64,000 bases of DNA, taken from Symbiodinium natans (lineage: Eukaryota; Sar; Dinophyceae; Suessiales; Symbiodiniaceae). Made by a program: the position numbers and the translations under genes. Positions 17,285-30,620 of the stretch are shown here, in pieces. Location of the stretch: positions 282,889 to 346,888 of the forward strand of contig CAJNDS010002746.1 of the NCBI GenBank assembly GCA_905221605.1, read 5' to 3'. Under the pieces are notes generated by a model. It was not told the origin of the DNA and searched no databases. It saw nothing but the letters and a program-made list of their open reading frames with translations. How positions within the stretch are numbered: the first letter of the stretch is position 1; each line of letters starts with the position of its first letter.

Positions 17285-18094
17285 GGTGACAGGTAGGTAG
17301 GACGGGTAAAGCTGGGATTGCTAGTCCTATATGCACATTGCAGACACTCACGCATTAGATAGATTAATCTTGTTCGAGGATCAAGCTGCTCTCAGAAATG
17401 TTCATCGAATCGGACAGATATCCAGCGGCACAAAACGCCCCGCATCACGCTCCTGTTCGAGGAACGAAGCAATCTCATCCAGGCCCAGAATCGACCAGTC
17501 GACGTCCTTTGTTTGTTTTTCGCAATCATTCCAACGTTGATTGATGAAACAGTGTTACTTATCAACTTCTCCTTAGGGTTTAGGGTTGAGGGTTTAGGGT
17601 TTAGGGTTTAGGGTTAATTACCACGAAACCTACTTTTGGGTCCATATGTGTCAGGGCACATGCAGGGGCTTAGGTTTCATCTGTTGGGTTTCTATCCGGT
17701 GCACAGACAGAAGCAACATCCTGACCTACCCCCCCCCCCCCCCCCCTGTCCCTTAAAAACACGAAGGAAGCCTCCATCCCCTTACACAGCACCGAAGACA
17801 AGCTGCGACCGTAGCAGCTATCTGGTGGCAGCGATCCAGCTTCACGACTGCTCTCAAATCCTGGATGTCAAGGCAGTACTACAAACATCCCAAAACCCTA
17901 TATACACACTATTATGAAGCTTGAACCCTATAAACCCTAATATAAGGGGTTTCTGAAAATAGGGTACCCCTTCTACACCCGTTGAAAGGAACCCCCAAAT
18001 AAGGTACATTCGGACACCTCCATATACATAACCCCAAAACCCCAACTGGAAAGCAATCAAAAAGGGAAATCCCTACCCACATTCCATTTTTTTT
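16541..18094. other. Gene-free, repeat-rich spacer
   Basis: Contains TTTAGGG arrays (16731-16794 and near 17575-17612), degenerate telomere words, a run of about 47 G at 17237-17283 and a run of C near 17730-17746. No exon chain was recognised between the microsatellites and the 3' end of the minus-strand gene at about 18.1 kb. Confidence 0.6.
17237..17283. repeat. Poly-G run, about 47 bases
   Basis: Unbroken G run. It is long enough to be a G-quadruplex candidate and also a likely place for base-calling or assembly length error. Confidence 0.95.
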
Positions 18095-21000
18095 GGGGGG
18101 GGCCTTGCGTGGAGCACTCAATAGTAGGGCACGATGAAGTGCAGCAGCCTCCTCACAGAACTGCTTCGGGTACGTTTGTGTCGCCCGCAAAAAGGGCGTT
18201 CCCGTCACCTTCACCTTGCCACTGACTGGATCTTTGACCCTTTTGACAATCGCCGAAGCCGCCTGCCAAGGCATACCAAAAACAAACGTGTACAACCTAG
18301 ATTTGATACGAAATTCGGGGTTGATTACAGTGGAGGGCCCGAAGCCCTGAAACTTGACAAACACACCCGAACCCTGTTCGTTTTTAGGGTTTAGGGTTTA
18401 GAAGATCTGGGATTAAAGTATTATGGTTTAAGGTTTAGGGCTTGGAGGTTCGCTAGAAACCGCATTCAAGTCTCTGTAGCCGAAGTTAGTCGGTCAAAAA
18501 GGGTCTCCAAGAAGAGAAGAGAAGTTACTATTATGCACCTTCTTGAAGCGCCTCTTCTCCCGTTTCGTCATCGCGCGCTTGAGGGATAACAGCCATGGCC
18601 TAGGCAGGCAAGGCAGACAGTGTCCGGATTGGGACCAGGAAGCGTAACACATATTTAAATTACCTAGGCAATCAAAAAAAACCGTCACCCGTAGGGCTAA
18701 TAAACCCTAATTAAAATGAAGCCGTAAAGCAAACCCTTATAAACCCTGAACCCCTAAACACTCTATAAACCCCTAATTTTATAACACCCTAAACCCTAAA
18801 CCCTGAGCCTAACATTAGCTCGGAGGACGGTGATGATTGAATTTCCAATGCCGACTAGTCACGCTGTTCCGCAAAGGTAGCTCGGCTTCGCGTTTTTGTG
18901 ACCAAATAAGCCAAGCCATCTTGGCAAAACGACTAGACTTCACAAAGTCACAGGGTTGGTTTTAAAACTGTGCTTTCTTCACACTAGAAAACAAGTTTCT
19001 GCGCCAGCAAAGGCACGTCGTGACATAGCGCCACTGTGTACCAGCCAGGTACTGAAGGAATTGGAAGTGAGGGAGATACACCAGGGTGCTTGACAAGGGC
19101 TGCTAGAAGGCCACAAAGACTCCACGAAGAACAGCTACCACGGCCAAGAATATCCCCCGCACAGTCACTTTGTCGTGGCGCCGAGTGAAGGATTCGTCTC
19201 CATGCGGTCTCGAAGCGGATCTCTTGTGGATGCTCCGGGACATCCAAATGTAGCTGCTGCATGGGACTCCCAGCCAGAGCGTCCCAGCCTGCTGCAGAGC
19301 GAGGGTAGCATCTAACGCTCGCAGAAGGCCATGCAGCGTGGTGAGGTCGTGTAACTTCGAGACCGAAATATCCTGAAGACGAGCCTCTGGCAGCATGGGT
19401 TGTTTGCAGGTGGTCGGGATCGGTGAAAACTGGATAATTTCACTGTAGCTTAAAATCCAAGCTTAGTAACTTTGCCCACTGCATACGAGAACGCTCGTGC
19501 CATCTTTCCAGAGCCCGAAAAGAGCTCGAACATCTGCACATCCTGAGTTTCAAATGATGAGCAGCCCAGCTCACCACACAATACACAGACAGACACACCT
19601 GCATGTCTCACATGCTGGTTGAGGAGCCCTGTGGAAGCTTGTCTTGGCAGCATCTTTTATCTGTGCAACATAGTGGCAGAGCTGTATCCTCGAATCGAAA
19701 AACCATGTTTTACCATCCGCCGTGAAGCTTCACATCGACATGTTTACCACAGATTAGAAAACCAAGTTGAAACTTTCCAAGGCACAGGGCAAAGGGGAGG
19801 TCCAGGGCAAATAGCCGCGCCAGGCAAGGGCCGCTCAAAAAGTACGCATTGGCAGGCATACTTGCAGCTGCAAAACTTTATCAAGGTCGAGTCTAGTAGA
19901 AAGAAGAGCCCTGGACAACTTCGAACATGTGCACACACTTATAGTTCGGGTTTCGAGCCCTATATATCGGATATGGGGAGGGACAGGAACACTACAATGA
20001 ACCTTGAACTGAAATAAATTGGACGCGGTCCTCAAAGCCTCTGCTCATTTCGATGTCTCTCTGCGTGTGTACATGCGTGCTGACATGCGACACTTTTGAC
20101 AACACCCCGAGCGCGAGCGCTGCACTTCCCAGCAAGCTGGCACGTGTGAAAATGGCTGGATTTGGACCACACTCCCAAGGACACGCCAGAGATTGGGCGG
20201 CAGCTGTGCTGCGTGCTAGCTCCGGACTGTGGTACAAATGGCCACACACATGGGCTTGCGCAATCTAAATTAGAGCTAAACGTTATCGTGAAACTCAGAT
20301 CACAAACCTCGGAAACTCAGCAACTTCTCAAGATTCTCTTTGGTGACACCAGTCCACCCCGCCAGGCACTTGGCAACATAGAACCTTGACTTACCCAGTA
20401 GATTGCAGCACCATGGAGTCCGAAAATGCCCGAAGCCACAAACGAGCATTTGTATTAATCATTTTGAGCAAGTCACGTTGAAGCAGTGGAGCCCATCGTG
20501 GTCCACGCCAATGTGGTACCATTCTTGGAATTTACCTGCTCAGTTTTCCAACGGACAAATCCTGTTAAATTGTAAACCACACTGTCGCAGTCGCACATAA
20601 ACGGCCTTGACGGCCAGTCTCGTGCGCACAAGCTCACTCAACTCACCGTCGATGGCCGTACGGTTGATGTAGAAGGATCTACTGTTCAGGATGACACCAA
20701 TGCTGCTTGCCCCGGCTTGCAAATCCGGGCAACGAAGAGTAAAGCTCCTTGGGCGTTATAACTAGAAACCGTATCTGAAATCTGAATGGCAAGAACACAG
20801 AGCATGCGCATTCATCATGCTTCACAGATGACACAAGACATCCAACCATCTAGGTCATACCCGGGGACTTGACACCCTTGCCCTCGATGCTGGGGATGTC
20901 GAGCTCTGGGGCGACACCTCGGAATTCCCTGTAGGCCGCCAGGATCCGATCATCCTGGGCAGGGCCCGTTATTCAAGCCTCAAGAGAGCCCTTCTTATAA

Positions 21001-22203
21001 ACCCTAAACCCTTGTAATAATCATTTATAAACCCTAAACCCTAAAACCTAAAGGGAGGCCTTATAACCTTCTTAAGGGAGCCCTTATATTATAATTAAAA
21101 CCCTACCCTAAACCCTTTATAAACCCTACCCTTATATATTTATAAACCCTAACCCTAAAACCTAAATCCTAAATACACCTTATACCCTATAAACCCTATA
21201 AATCCTGGGCCCTAAGGGGCTATCGGGTTTATATTATTATGACACACTTTATAAGGGTTTAGGGTTTATAATTAGGGATTAGGGTTACGATTTTTTGTGA
21301 TATATATATATATATTGTACATATATACACACACACATACAATGGTATAGTGTTCTCCGAATCCCAAAATTAGACACTGCAGTGACACTACAGTGAGTAG
21401 GCAAGCCATTTAAACGGACAAGCGTTTCAATTAAAGGGCCTTGTCGACACCACGTGGCTTCTGAGAACAACTCGCTTCCTGGCTGGCAGCACACTTCATT
21501 CACAAATTCTACAAGCGCGATGGATTTAGAAAGCCTGGATCTTTATATAGGGTTCAGGGTTTATAAGGGTTTAGGGTTTAGGGTTTATATTATCATTAAG
21601 GTTTAGGGTTTAGGGTATCTCACATTCAAGCGAACAAAATAATCGGCACACTCTGTCCTTCGGAGTGCTGCTCCCAGGCTTGCCTCCCGTGCACTCTTCT
21701 GTGGCGTCTTGTAACCGATCTCCAATGCGCTGGTTGGGATGGGCTGGCTTGGCTTCCTTGGTTGTCGGGGCTTTCTCGGTTGTCGGGGCTTCCTTGGTTC
21801 TTGGGCCTTCCTCGGTTGTCAGGCCTTCCTCGGTTTTCGGGGCTTCTGCTGTCTCGGAACCTTTCCTTGGGCCGCGCTTTCCTGACTTGTTTCCTGACTT
21901 GGCCTCAGCCTTTTCCTTTGCCTTCAATTCCTTGAGCTTGGTCTTTTCAGCCAGGGCCTTAGCCCTAGCCAAAGCTTTGGCTGCCTTTTCGTCGGCCTTG
22001 GCCTTCTTAGCTTCCTCTTTCGCTTTCTTCTCTTCTGCTTTTGCAATCGTCTTTGCAAGCTGTTCTTCGCGCGCCCTCTTCCTTCCTTCACGTTGTTCCT
22101 CCATTACCTGTCGCACATCTTCTGACATCTCCACAGCCGGTGGAGACAGCCGTGGTCGCGCAGACTTCAGAAGTGGTTGGCAGTCCTTCCAAAGACGGCT
22201 CTT
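18095..22203 (-). pseudogene. C5-methyltransferase-like dinoflagellate protein with in-frame stop
   Basis: A minus-strand exon chain. About 21612-22203: a Lys/Ala/Glu-rich coiled stretch followed by Thr-Glu-Lys repeats. 20861-20954 (AAYREFRGVAPELDIPSIEG) joins 20583-20715 (SIGVILNSRSFYINRTAIDG) by a phase-1 GT-AG intron. About 20470-20532 (WYHIGVDHDGLHCF). 20308-20384 (FYVAKCLAGWTGVTKENLEK). 20094-20264. 19480-19542 (VQMFELFSGSGKMARAFSYA). About 18975-19400 (GTLWLGVPCSSYIWMSR). About 18095-18262 (LRATQTYPKQF). The order FSGSG, then VPCSS, then QPLSS resembles C5-methyltransferase motifs I, IV and VI. A TAG at 19103-19105 replaces the residue just before QPLSS, where I expect Glu, so this copy looks disabled unless the stop is read through. 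The whole chain may be one gene or two. Confidence 0.55.
21003..21280. repeat. Degenerate telomere-word cluster inside the minus-strand gene
   Basis: Many diverged words (ATAAACCCTAAACCC, CCCTATAAACCC) fill the interval between exons at 20.95 and 21.6 kb. It is probably intronic. A TA-rich run follows at 21299-21316. Confidence 0.7.
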
Positions 22204-22503
22204 TTGCTGCACAGCTTGCTGTGCGTCAACCCACACAAACCCACCTCACCATTCACTGATCCCATGCAAATTACGCATAGAATTTCCTGAAGCAATCTAC
22301 TGAAATGATAATCCCTTGTCCAGGGCCCTGGGTTTGGGATTCGAGTTTTTTGGAAAGGTTCGGGTTCACACAACCAACTGGTCACTAAATTCACAACAAA
22401 CCCCCAAGCAGAATGTTCTCCCATGTCCTCGAAAGCCGCAGTCCGCTTTCGATCGATATTTCTGCACGGACTTGGCAGTGGGTTTGTCGTCATAGCAGCA
22501 GGT

Positions 22504-23135
22504 TCCTGCCACGATTTGAAATCCTTTCCTTTAAAGTTAAAGTCCTACCCCGATAGAATCTACTTCATTTTGCCCAGAACATGATCAACTTACCCACAAC
22601 TCTCAGAAGCTACCCCCCCCCCATCAAAGGGTTAGAGTTCTAAGCTACACCGTGAAACTAAAAACAGAGCAGCTTCAATTGTTTGATTATGGTGAAGAGT
22701 GTCTGAATTTAGGGTTTATGGGTTTTATCATACATATATATATATATGTATACATATGGGTTTAGGGTTTATAACTTACATTAAACCCTAAACCCTAAAC
22801 CCCTAAACCCCTGAACCCCTAAATTTGGAGTCATGATAAGCAGAGCGGTTTGACTTAGGGCTTCTAAGTTTTAGTCAAAGCTTCCCCAAGCCATCCCGTC
22901 TCGGGAACAGTTCTGTCTGCACAACGCCGTGCCACATCAACAGTGGATGTTTTCGCTGGTGTGGAATTCAGCATGCTGTGGCTGCACTCGAAGCCACCTT
23001 TGCCCCAAGAGATTCCGAATCATGGGGTGCGTAACAGAGATTCTGATTCTTGCACAAAGTTGTCTAGAGAATAGTTTCCTCAAATTGTCTGACCAGAGTT
23101 TCTCTTAGCTGGACAGAAAGTCCTTTTCGCCCGCC
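22504..23135. other. Head-to-head spacer between minus and plus gene blocks
   Basis: Holds telomere words near 22710-22830. At 22830-22870 it has a copy of the sequence that flanks the triplicated exons at 41.2-42.1 kb (GTCATG, then CAGAGCGGTTTGA, then AAGTTTTA). Genes diverge from this spacer, so any shared promoter would lie here. No recognisable core promoter element was seen. Confidence 0.5.
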
Positions 23136-24874
<1,739 letters not shown>

Positions 24875-25702
24875 GTCCCTGATTTCAGCTTAGAAACTTT
24901 AACATGGATTGTAATCCTGCTCTCCGGGAGCTGCCTCATTGCATCACGCTGAGGTTGCTGCCTTACTTCACCATCGTGATTCGGCCTCGCATTCCGCCAT
25001 CTCTGCCAATATGGGTTTTATCTTGGATTCCATTGCCGAGTACCTTCCTGCTGCTGATTCTCTGGCCTTTGTATGTACCATAAAAAAGAATTTGTTTTGC
25101 TTGTTTCGGGTCTCCTTGCATCCACAAAACATGCATGACTTTTCAGGATTTAGACGGACGTCTTCAAGAAAGGGTCTTGGATTTGGATGGTATCGGTCGC
25201 AAGCGCCGCCGCTGCACAGTCCCAGAGCTACAGGCTTGGCTTGGCCTTTGTCACATTTCAACCAAAATGATGTGTGTTTAACAGGCCAGTTACCCCCCCA
25301 AGCAGGTCGAAGACCTGCGTCCTCGCCCTATGCGGAGATCTACGCATGGACCGGTCTTGGAAATCGAGGACTAAACTCCCAAAACAGCTAGGGATGTAGT
25401 TTCAGCATGTCCTTTGGGCAGAAAGATAAGCATACCCTTTGCTTGAGCTGCACGCAAAAGCCACGATTTTGTCTGTCGCCAGGATTAGAGCCATGGAGCA
25501 AGCCCTGGTTCTTGCTGCTGAGGCCCTCTGGCCGCTGATACGACACCCCTATGCTAAAGCAGGAATGTAGGATTGCAGTGCTTGCAGGTCTACTTTCTCG
25601 TTTCCCCTTTAATACTCCTTGGAGGGATTTTAATTTGACAACCTGCAAAGAGAGAAGCTTTGTACTCACTCCATTGAATTGCACCATCCAGGTTGGCTTT
25701 CT

Positions 25703-25834
25703 TCAAAGCCCCTGCCGCTCATCGCGAGTGTCGCAGCTCTTCGCAGGCCTTGCACAGAAGGGTTTTTTCTTCGGTTTGGAGACAGGCTGCTTGGCCCTTG
25801 AACTTGCCTTTAGCTTAGTGGGGTACGGAGCCAT
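25703..25834 (-). CDS. Possible small basic peptide or first exon
   Basis: ATG at 25834 gives 43 codons to a stop at 25703, very rich in Lys, Arg and Pro (MAPYPTKLKASSRAKQPVSK...). It would be antisense to the surrounding plus-strand block. It could be a genuine small protein, the first exon of a minus-strand gene, or chance. Confidence 0.25.
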   Translation of the reverse strand: MAPYPTKLKASSRAKQPVSKPKKKPFCARPAKSCDTRDERQGL

Positions 25835-25920
25835 TTAATTTAAAACGCAAAACATATCTGTCTGTAGTATTGTACATATCGAGTTGTTTCTAATAAATGT
25901 CTAACCCATAAATGTTTTCT

Positions 25921-25995
25921 CCCTAAACCCTAAACCCTAAACCCTAAACCCTAAACCCTAAACCCTAAACCCTAAACCCAAACCCTAAACCCCGA
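25921..25995. repeat. CCCTAAA telomere-type array
   Basis: About nine units, the last ones imperfect (AAACCCAAACCC). It lies in the plus-strand block. Confidence 0.95.
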
Positions 25996-26483
25996 GCCCT
26001 AAACAAATTTGTTTTAAAGTATTTTCCCTTGACTCTCTCGATTGTGGTACGTTTGCTTTCGGGCCCAACCTTGCCTTGTCAGGTTGGCCACTTTCGATGG
26101 ATGATCCTGACGGGGCTTGAGCTCTGTCGATGCTGTAATTCGCTATTAACCAATTCAGGTGGATCTTGGGTTACGTTGTTCCGCTACGTTTTGCGCAAGG
26201 AAATACTTTATCGGCTACCTTGTCCGAAATTCTGCAAGACTGCAGTGGGCCATGTTCCTGTTCTGTGTCGACGCAAGTGCTCTCTCCCTTTTTTTGGCCT
26301 TTCCTAAACACTACCGGAAGCATTTTGCTTTTTGCTCGAGGGGTCAGGAAAAATCTTCTGGGGGGCATCAGTCAAAGCTGCCTGCCATGCACAAAGCCAC
26401 GAGTGTCAGAAGGACTGACAACGCCACGATGGATTTTTTTATATGCATATGGAACTCAGTGCTCTTCATGATTTTTGTGCAAG

Positions 26484-26980
26484 GACCACGAGTAGCAAGA
26501 GCCTTGCAACCCCGAAATCGGATGAAGAAGACAATCCCCAGCATGCTGCTCGAGATTTCTTGATGAAGACAGCCAGTCGTGACCTTCTTGGGGCTTTTTC
26601 AGGACTTCTGCAAATAGACGAGCCATGAGCCATGTGTACTAGCTCGCAACATTCCTGTATGATTCTTCTCATTCGCAGGAGCCGATAATGATGATGACAA
26701 GAAAGATAAGAAGAAAGCGAAAAAGGATGCCAAGAAGAAGAATGCAAAGGATGAGAAGAAGAGGAAGAAGAAGAAAGGCTGTGGCTTTGATATGAGGAAG
26801 CATAGTGGTATTCATTCAAGGGTCTCAAACTACTGTGCCAGATACCAGCTCCTCGTCGGAGCCCTCTTCGCCGGAATCAGAGGCCGACATGGCCTTGGCT
26901 GATTCGGCCACAATGTTTGGTCTCACGAAGAAGGACATGCAACGCCCCGCGAACTGCAGCCACATGCAGGACCTAACAAG
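26484..26980 (+). CDS. Exons of a Lys-rich, disordered protein
   Basis: Exon-like stretches: about 26484-26575 (KSDEEDNPQHAARDFLMK); about 26680-26780, after an acceptor CATTCGCAG, extremely rich in Lys and Asp (DDDKKDKKKAKKDAKKKNAK); and about 26811-26980 (EPSSPESEADMALADSAT). The last two lie in different frames, so a short intron of about 40-45 nt or a frameshift separates them. The composition suggests an intrinsically disordered, nucleic-acid-associated or nuclear protein, which is inference only. A further short exon with AKDKVEEADACFQ lies near 27275-27345. The gene limits are not known. Confidence 0.45.
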
Positions 26981-27838
26981 TAAGCAGCTAGCTTACTGTG
27001 TGGGCAACTCCTCTTCGTTGTTCTCGGGAAACCAAATCTTTGAGATCGGTGGCGAATTGGAGTCTTGTATGAATGTAACCCTAAACCCTAAACCCTAAAC
27101 CATTAACCCTAAACCCAGAACCCTAAACACTAAACCCTAAATCCGAAATAATTGTTTTTTGCACGCATTCCTCCATAATCTCTCCGAAACTACTCACGCA
27201 TTCCTCCATCATCGCCGAAATAATTGATTTTTGCTAGATTTTTACCATCATTTCTAAGTGACTGTGTTGTTCTGAGGAAAGTCTTCACCATGATCGCTCA
27301 ACGCGGGCCCGCAAAGCAAAGGATAAGGTTGAAGAAGCAGACGCTTGCTTCCAGGCCTCTTGGCTTTCAGTTTCTTAGGGCTCAGGATTTAGGGTTGAGC
27401 CTTTACTTATTTCAGGATTTTGGGTTCAGAGTTTAGGGTTTAGGCTTAGGGTTTGACCTATTTCATGTGTCTAGACCATAATCAAGCAAACCCTGTACTC
27501 TGCTCGCATCAGACACAGAGCCCTGAGACTGAGACAGAAGATAAAATCCTCTTAAAGTAAACCCGAACCCCAATCCCATAAATAAACCCTTCCTAGGGGG
27601 TTTTCTGGCTGAGTTCATGGGGAATGGAGACCACTGTGATTGAGTCTCGGGCCAGGCAGAGCTGGATCTGGTTGTGCAAGACGCCTTGGTTTTCGGTTTT
27701 AAAAGGGCTCCTCCAGACTCTAGCATGCTGCTAAACACTAAACCCTAAACCCTAAACCCTAAACGCTGGGAGCTGGGAGCAGCTGGAAGCTGGGAGCACG
27801 GATCCCAGCTTTAAGTAGGGTTTAGGGCTGAGGGCTTA

Positions 27839-28023
27839 GGGTTTAGGTTTAGGGTTTAGGGTTTAGGGGTTAGGGTTTAGGGTTTAGGGTAGGGTTTAGG
27901 GTTTAGGGTTTAGGGTTTAGGGTTTAGGGTTTAGGGTTTAGGGTTTAGGGTTTAGGGTTTAGGGTTTAGGGTTTAGGGTTTAGGGTTTAGGGTTGAGGGT
28001 TTAGGGTTTAGGGTTTAGGGTTT
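27839..28023. repeat. TTTAGGG telomere-type array, about 26 units
   Basis: Mostly perfect heptamers with a few single-base variants (TTGAGGG, GGGGTTAGGG). It ends 56 bases before the hairpin at 28079. Confidence 0.97.
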
Positions 28024-28078
28024 ACTTGCTACGTCTACACGACCGTCTGAACGATCTATTATAGCTATATATTGTATA

Positions 28079-28170
28079 ATTTCAACCGCCGTCGGAGGCC
28101 GGGAGAGGGGCAAGCGGACGGGCCTGTTACCTGCATGTACCCCTCTCCCGGCCTGTGCGGCGGTTGAAAT
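28079..28170. other. Isolated long hairpin (31-nt arms, 29-nt loop)
   Basis: The left arm 28079-28110 starts ATTTCAACCGCCG and ends GGCCGGGAGAGGGG. The right arm 28140-28170 is its reverse complement except for 3-4 bases in the middle. The loop of 29 bases is CAAGCGGACGGGCC followed by TGTTACCTGCATGTA. No target-site duplication or coding capacity was seen. It may be a MITE-like relic, a structured RNA or a cruciform-prone site. Confidence 0.85.
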
Positions 28171-28189
28171 CTCTACTACCCTCTTGCTA

Positions 28190-28277
28190 CCGCCCCCCTC
28201 CCTCCCACCCCCTTAAACCCCCCATATCCCCCCTCCCCTCAGCTCCCACAACCCCCCCCCACACCCCCCACACCCAC

Positions 28278-28315
<38 letters not shown>

Positions 28316-28440
28316 TCCCCACACACCCCCCCAAAACCCCCCCCCCCCCCCCCCCCCCACCCCCCCACCCCCTTAAACCCCCCATATGCCCAGCTCCCAC
28401 AACATCTGCCTCCCAAACAACCCCCCCCCCCAACCTTTCT
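28190..28440. repeat. C-rich low-complexity tract with duplicated flank
   Basis: Poly-C runs near 28279-28312 and 28338-28358. The words CCCCTTAAACCCCCCATAT and CAGCTCCCACAAC occur on both sides, at about 28208-28250 and 28370-28402, suggesting a duplication. A (GA)n run follows at 28441-28463. Confidence 0.85.
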
Positions 28441-28639
28441 GAGAGAGAGAGAGAGAGAGAGACAGACCTAAACCAAACAAGAGCAGGGGCTAATGCACGT
28501 AGATCCGTCTGAGGAAGGGTTTAGGGTTTAGGGTTTAGGGATAATTGTTTGGTTCTTGCGCTTTGTCACTTGTTGGCCTCTGACTCATTCTTCGGATAAA
28601 CAAACATCTCTCCCTGGGTGCCTAGTTTTTTCTTGCCAG

Positions 28640-29321
28640 GCAAAGACAGCAGCTACTTTGTGGAGGAAGAGGTTGACCGATGTCGTGAGTGCCCGCCTGG
28701 GCCTTTGTAAGAAAGCAATACTATACTCTCCTTTGAAGAGACCATGTTTTGATGAATCTACTTTGCAACAAAATATATATCCCAATGTCAGCTGTGCCTC
28801 TCGAATCGCAGGGCTATCATTTTGAGGCCATGGTCCGTACCGCAGGACATATGTTAGCAGTGGTGGAGCAAGTTAGCGGGATACTCGACAACATGCCGCC
28901 ACCCAAGTCGGAAGAGTACTTTCAGATGACTGAATTGCCTTTGGAATCTATAAGAAATGCTGGGATGCATGCTGTTGAGTTCAGCACGGAGGCCATGGTT
29001 GACTTCCTTCCAACCCTTTACATCATTGTCGATGTACTCACAACTCTTCGCTACGGGGTGGACGATGATGGAGACGTCGACTTCATCGAGACTGCCATGG
29101 TTGGCCCTCGCAACATTGATCTTGAAGAGTATCCTGTGTGGTTGGTTCCCGAACTGATCTATGGTCTTCGTGTCCTGAATGACCACTGGTCTCTTTTCGT
29201 AGAAAGTGCCACGTCCCATCAGATTGACCGCTTGGAGGCCTTTGAAAGATCTTTGCAGTTGCTGGTGGAAGACATACAGAGTCTTCGCCCTGCTTCCGTA
29301 GACTTTGATGCCTTAGACTAG
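28640..29321 (+). CDS. Unknown acidic protein, 3' exons
   Basis: Exon 28640-28684 (acceptor TTGCCAG, donor GTGAGT; AKTAATLWRKRLTDV) joins in phase 0 to exon 28812-29321 (GYHFEAMVRTAGHMLAVVEQ...), which runs 169 codons to TAG. The larger exon is acidic and helical, with a DDDGDVDF stretch near its middle. It ends in a Leu/Glu-rich helix (EAFERSLQLLVEDIQSLRP). No catalytic motif, membrane segment or signal was seen, and I do not recognise the family. Upstream exons are not identified. The stop at 29319-29321 could be intronic if GTAGAC near 29299 is used as a donor, so this may be part of a longer gene. Confidence 0.6.
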
Positions 29322-29700
29322 GCGCTTGTACAGATGCAGCTTGCATCCTTCTGCCAACGACTATAGCCATGAGCACTACACTCCACGCATCTGAAAGAAA
29401 AGTTTCTCTGTCGGGCCTGAACCGGAAACAGGCTACATTTTGACACTCTTATGACCTCAGCTGAGTTACGGGGAAGAACCTGACATCCATCTTGATTGTG
29501 AATGCCAAGTCTCTGGATGACGTCTGTTGTCTCCTTCGCCAGCTCATCGTCGGACATCGCAAGAACCTTGGTTTTAGGGTTTAGGGTTTGGGGTTTAGGG
29601 TGAAGGGTTTAGGGTTTAGGGTTTAGGGTTTAGGAGGGTCTGGGTGTAGGGTCCAGGGTTTAGTGTTTAGGGTTTAGGCTTATGTTGTTGTCTGCTACAG

Positions 29701-30214
29701 GAAGCAGAACCTGAAGAAGGAAAGCCTGAAGACAACCCTGGACGGTTTGCTGTCAAAGTTTCGCAAGGACCTGATAGTTCATGCCTGGAAGCTTAGGGTT
29801 CTTGGCTGGGTGTTGTACTCGTTTTTTTTTCGCAGGGATTCCGCACAGGAAGCCGAGGAAGATTTGAAGACTGCTCTGTCGCAGACACAAAAGAAAACAA
29901 CCGCCGCCAAAAAGGAGGGGAAGCGAAAGGACCAGGGGTCGTCCAGGAGGAAGCCCCCAGCGCGCAGGAGCTGCCCAGAACCCTCGCCGCCGCAGTCCCC
30001 AGAATCCAAGGATGCACAGGGTGAGGAAGATGAGGAGCAGGATTCCTCAGACTTGGACAAGGATGTCTTTGCTGCCCAGTTCAAAAGGAAGACATCCTTT
30101 GATGCAGCAGGGTCAGGTCTCAACAAGAAGCACCAGACGCTGGCGGAGAGGCTGACCCCGCAGTTGATGCAGGCCATCCCGGAGCAGTTGCCGGAGCCAC
30201 GTGGCTTCACATGA
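29701..30214 (+). CDS. Unknown basic, disordered protein, 3' exons
   Basis: The first exon follows a TTTAGGG-filled interval and the acceptor TCTGCTACAG (KQNLKKESLKTTLDGLLSKF). A second begins near 29837 (DSAQEAEEDLKTALSQTQKK), turns strongly basic and proline-rich, then acidic (DAQGEEDEEQDSSDLDKD), and ends with LAERLTPQLMQAIPEQLPEP before a TGA at 30214. The joining intron must be non-canonical (T|GA donor) or start at an internal GT at about 29751. Low-complexity composition points to a disordered nuclear or scaffold protein, but the function is unknown. Confidence 0.5.
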
Positions 30215-30431
30215 CTGCAGCACGAAAGTGTCTTGTTTGGTAATGTCTTTGCATTAGCCTGCATTCCAGGATCGATCGTGGGCATTGGCTTCGCATTTTG
30301 TCGACGGAGGAAATCCTGTCTGTTCGCTCGGCAAAAGAGGTTTGGGAAGAGAACGAAGGACTGGAGTTCCGGTACCCTGCCCTAAGCCCTAAGCCCCAAA
30401 CCCAAAACCCTAAACCTAAACCCTCAAGCCT

Positions 30432-30570
30432 GAACCCTAAACCCTAAACCCCTAAACCCCTAAACCCCTCAACCCCTAAACACCTAAACCCCTAAACCCC
30501 TAAACCCCTAAAACCCTAAACCCCTAAACTCCTAAACCCCTAAACCCCTAAACCCCTAAACCCCTCCTAA
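30432..30570. repeat. Octamer telomere variant (CCCCTAAA)n
   Basis: About fifteen units of CCCCTAAA with single-base variants. It is the opposite-strand equivalent of the octamer array at 15.1 kb. It precedes the exon at 30621. Confidence 0.93.
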
Positions 30571-30620
30571 CGCCTAACCCTAAACCCGAAGCCCTAAGCC
30601 TTAAACTCTAAACCGTGCAG

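Noticed and set aside
27839-28023. True chromosome end
   Set aside because: Genes and other sequence continue on both sides, and the arrays occur in both orientations throughout, so they are interstitial.
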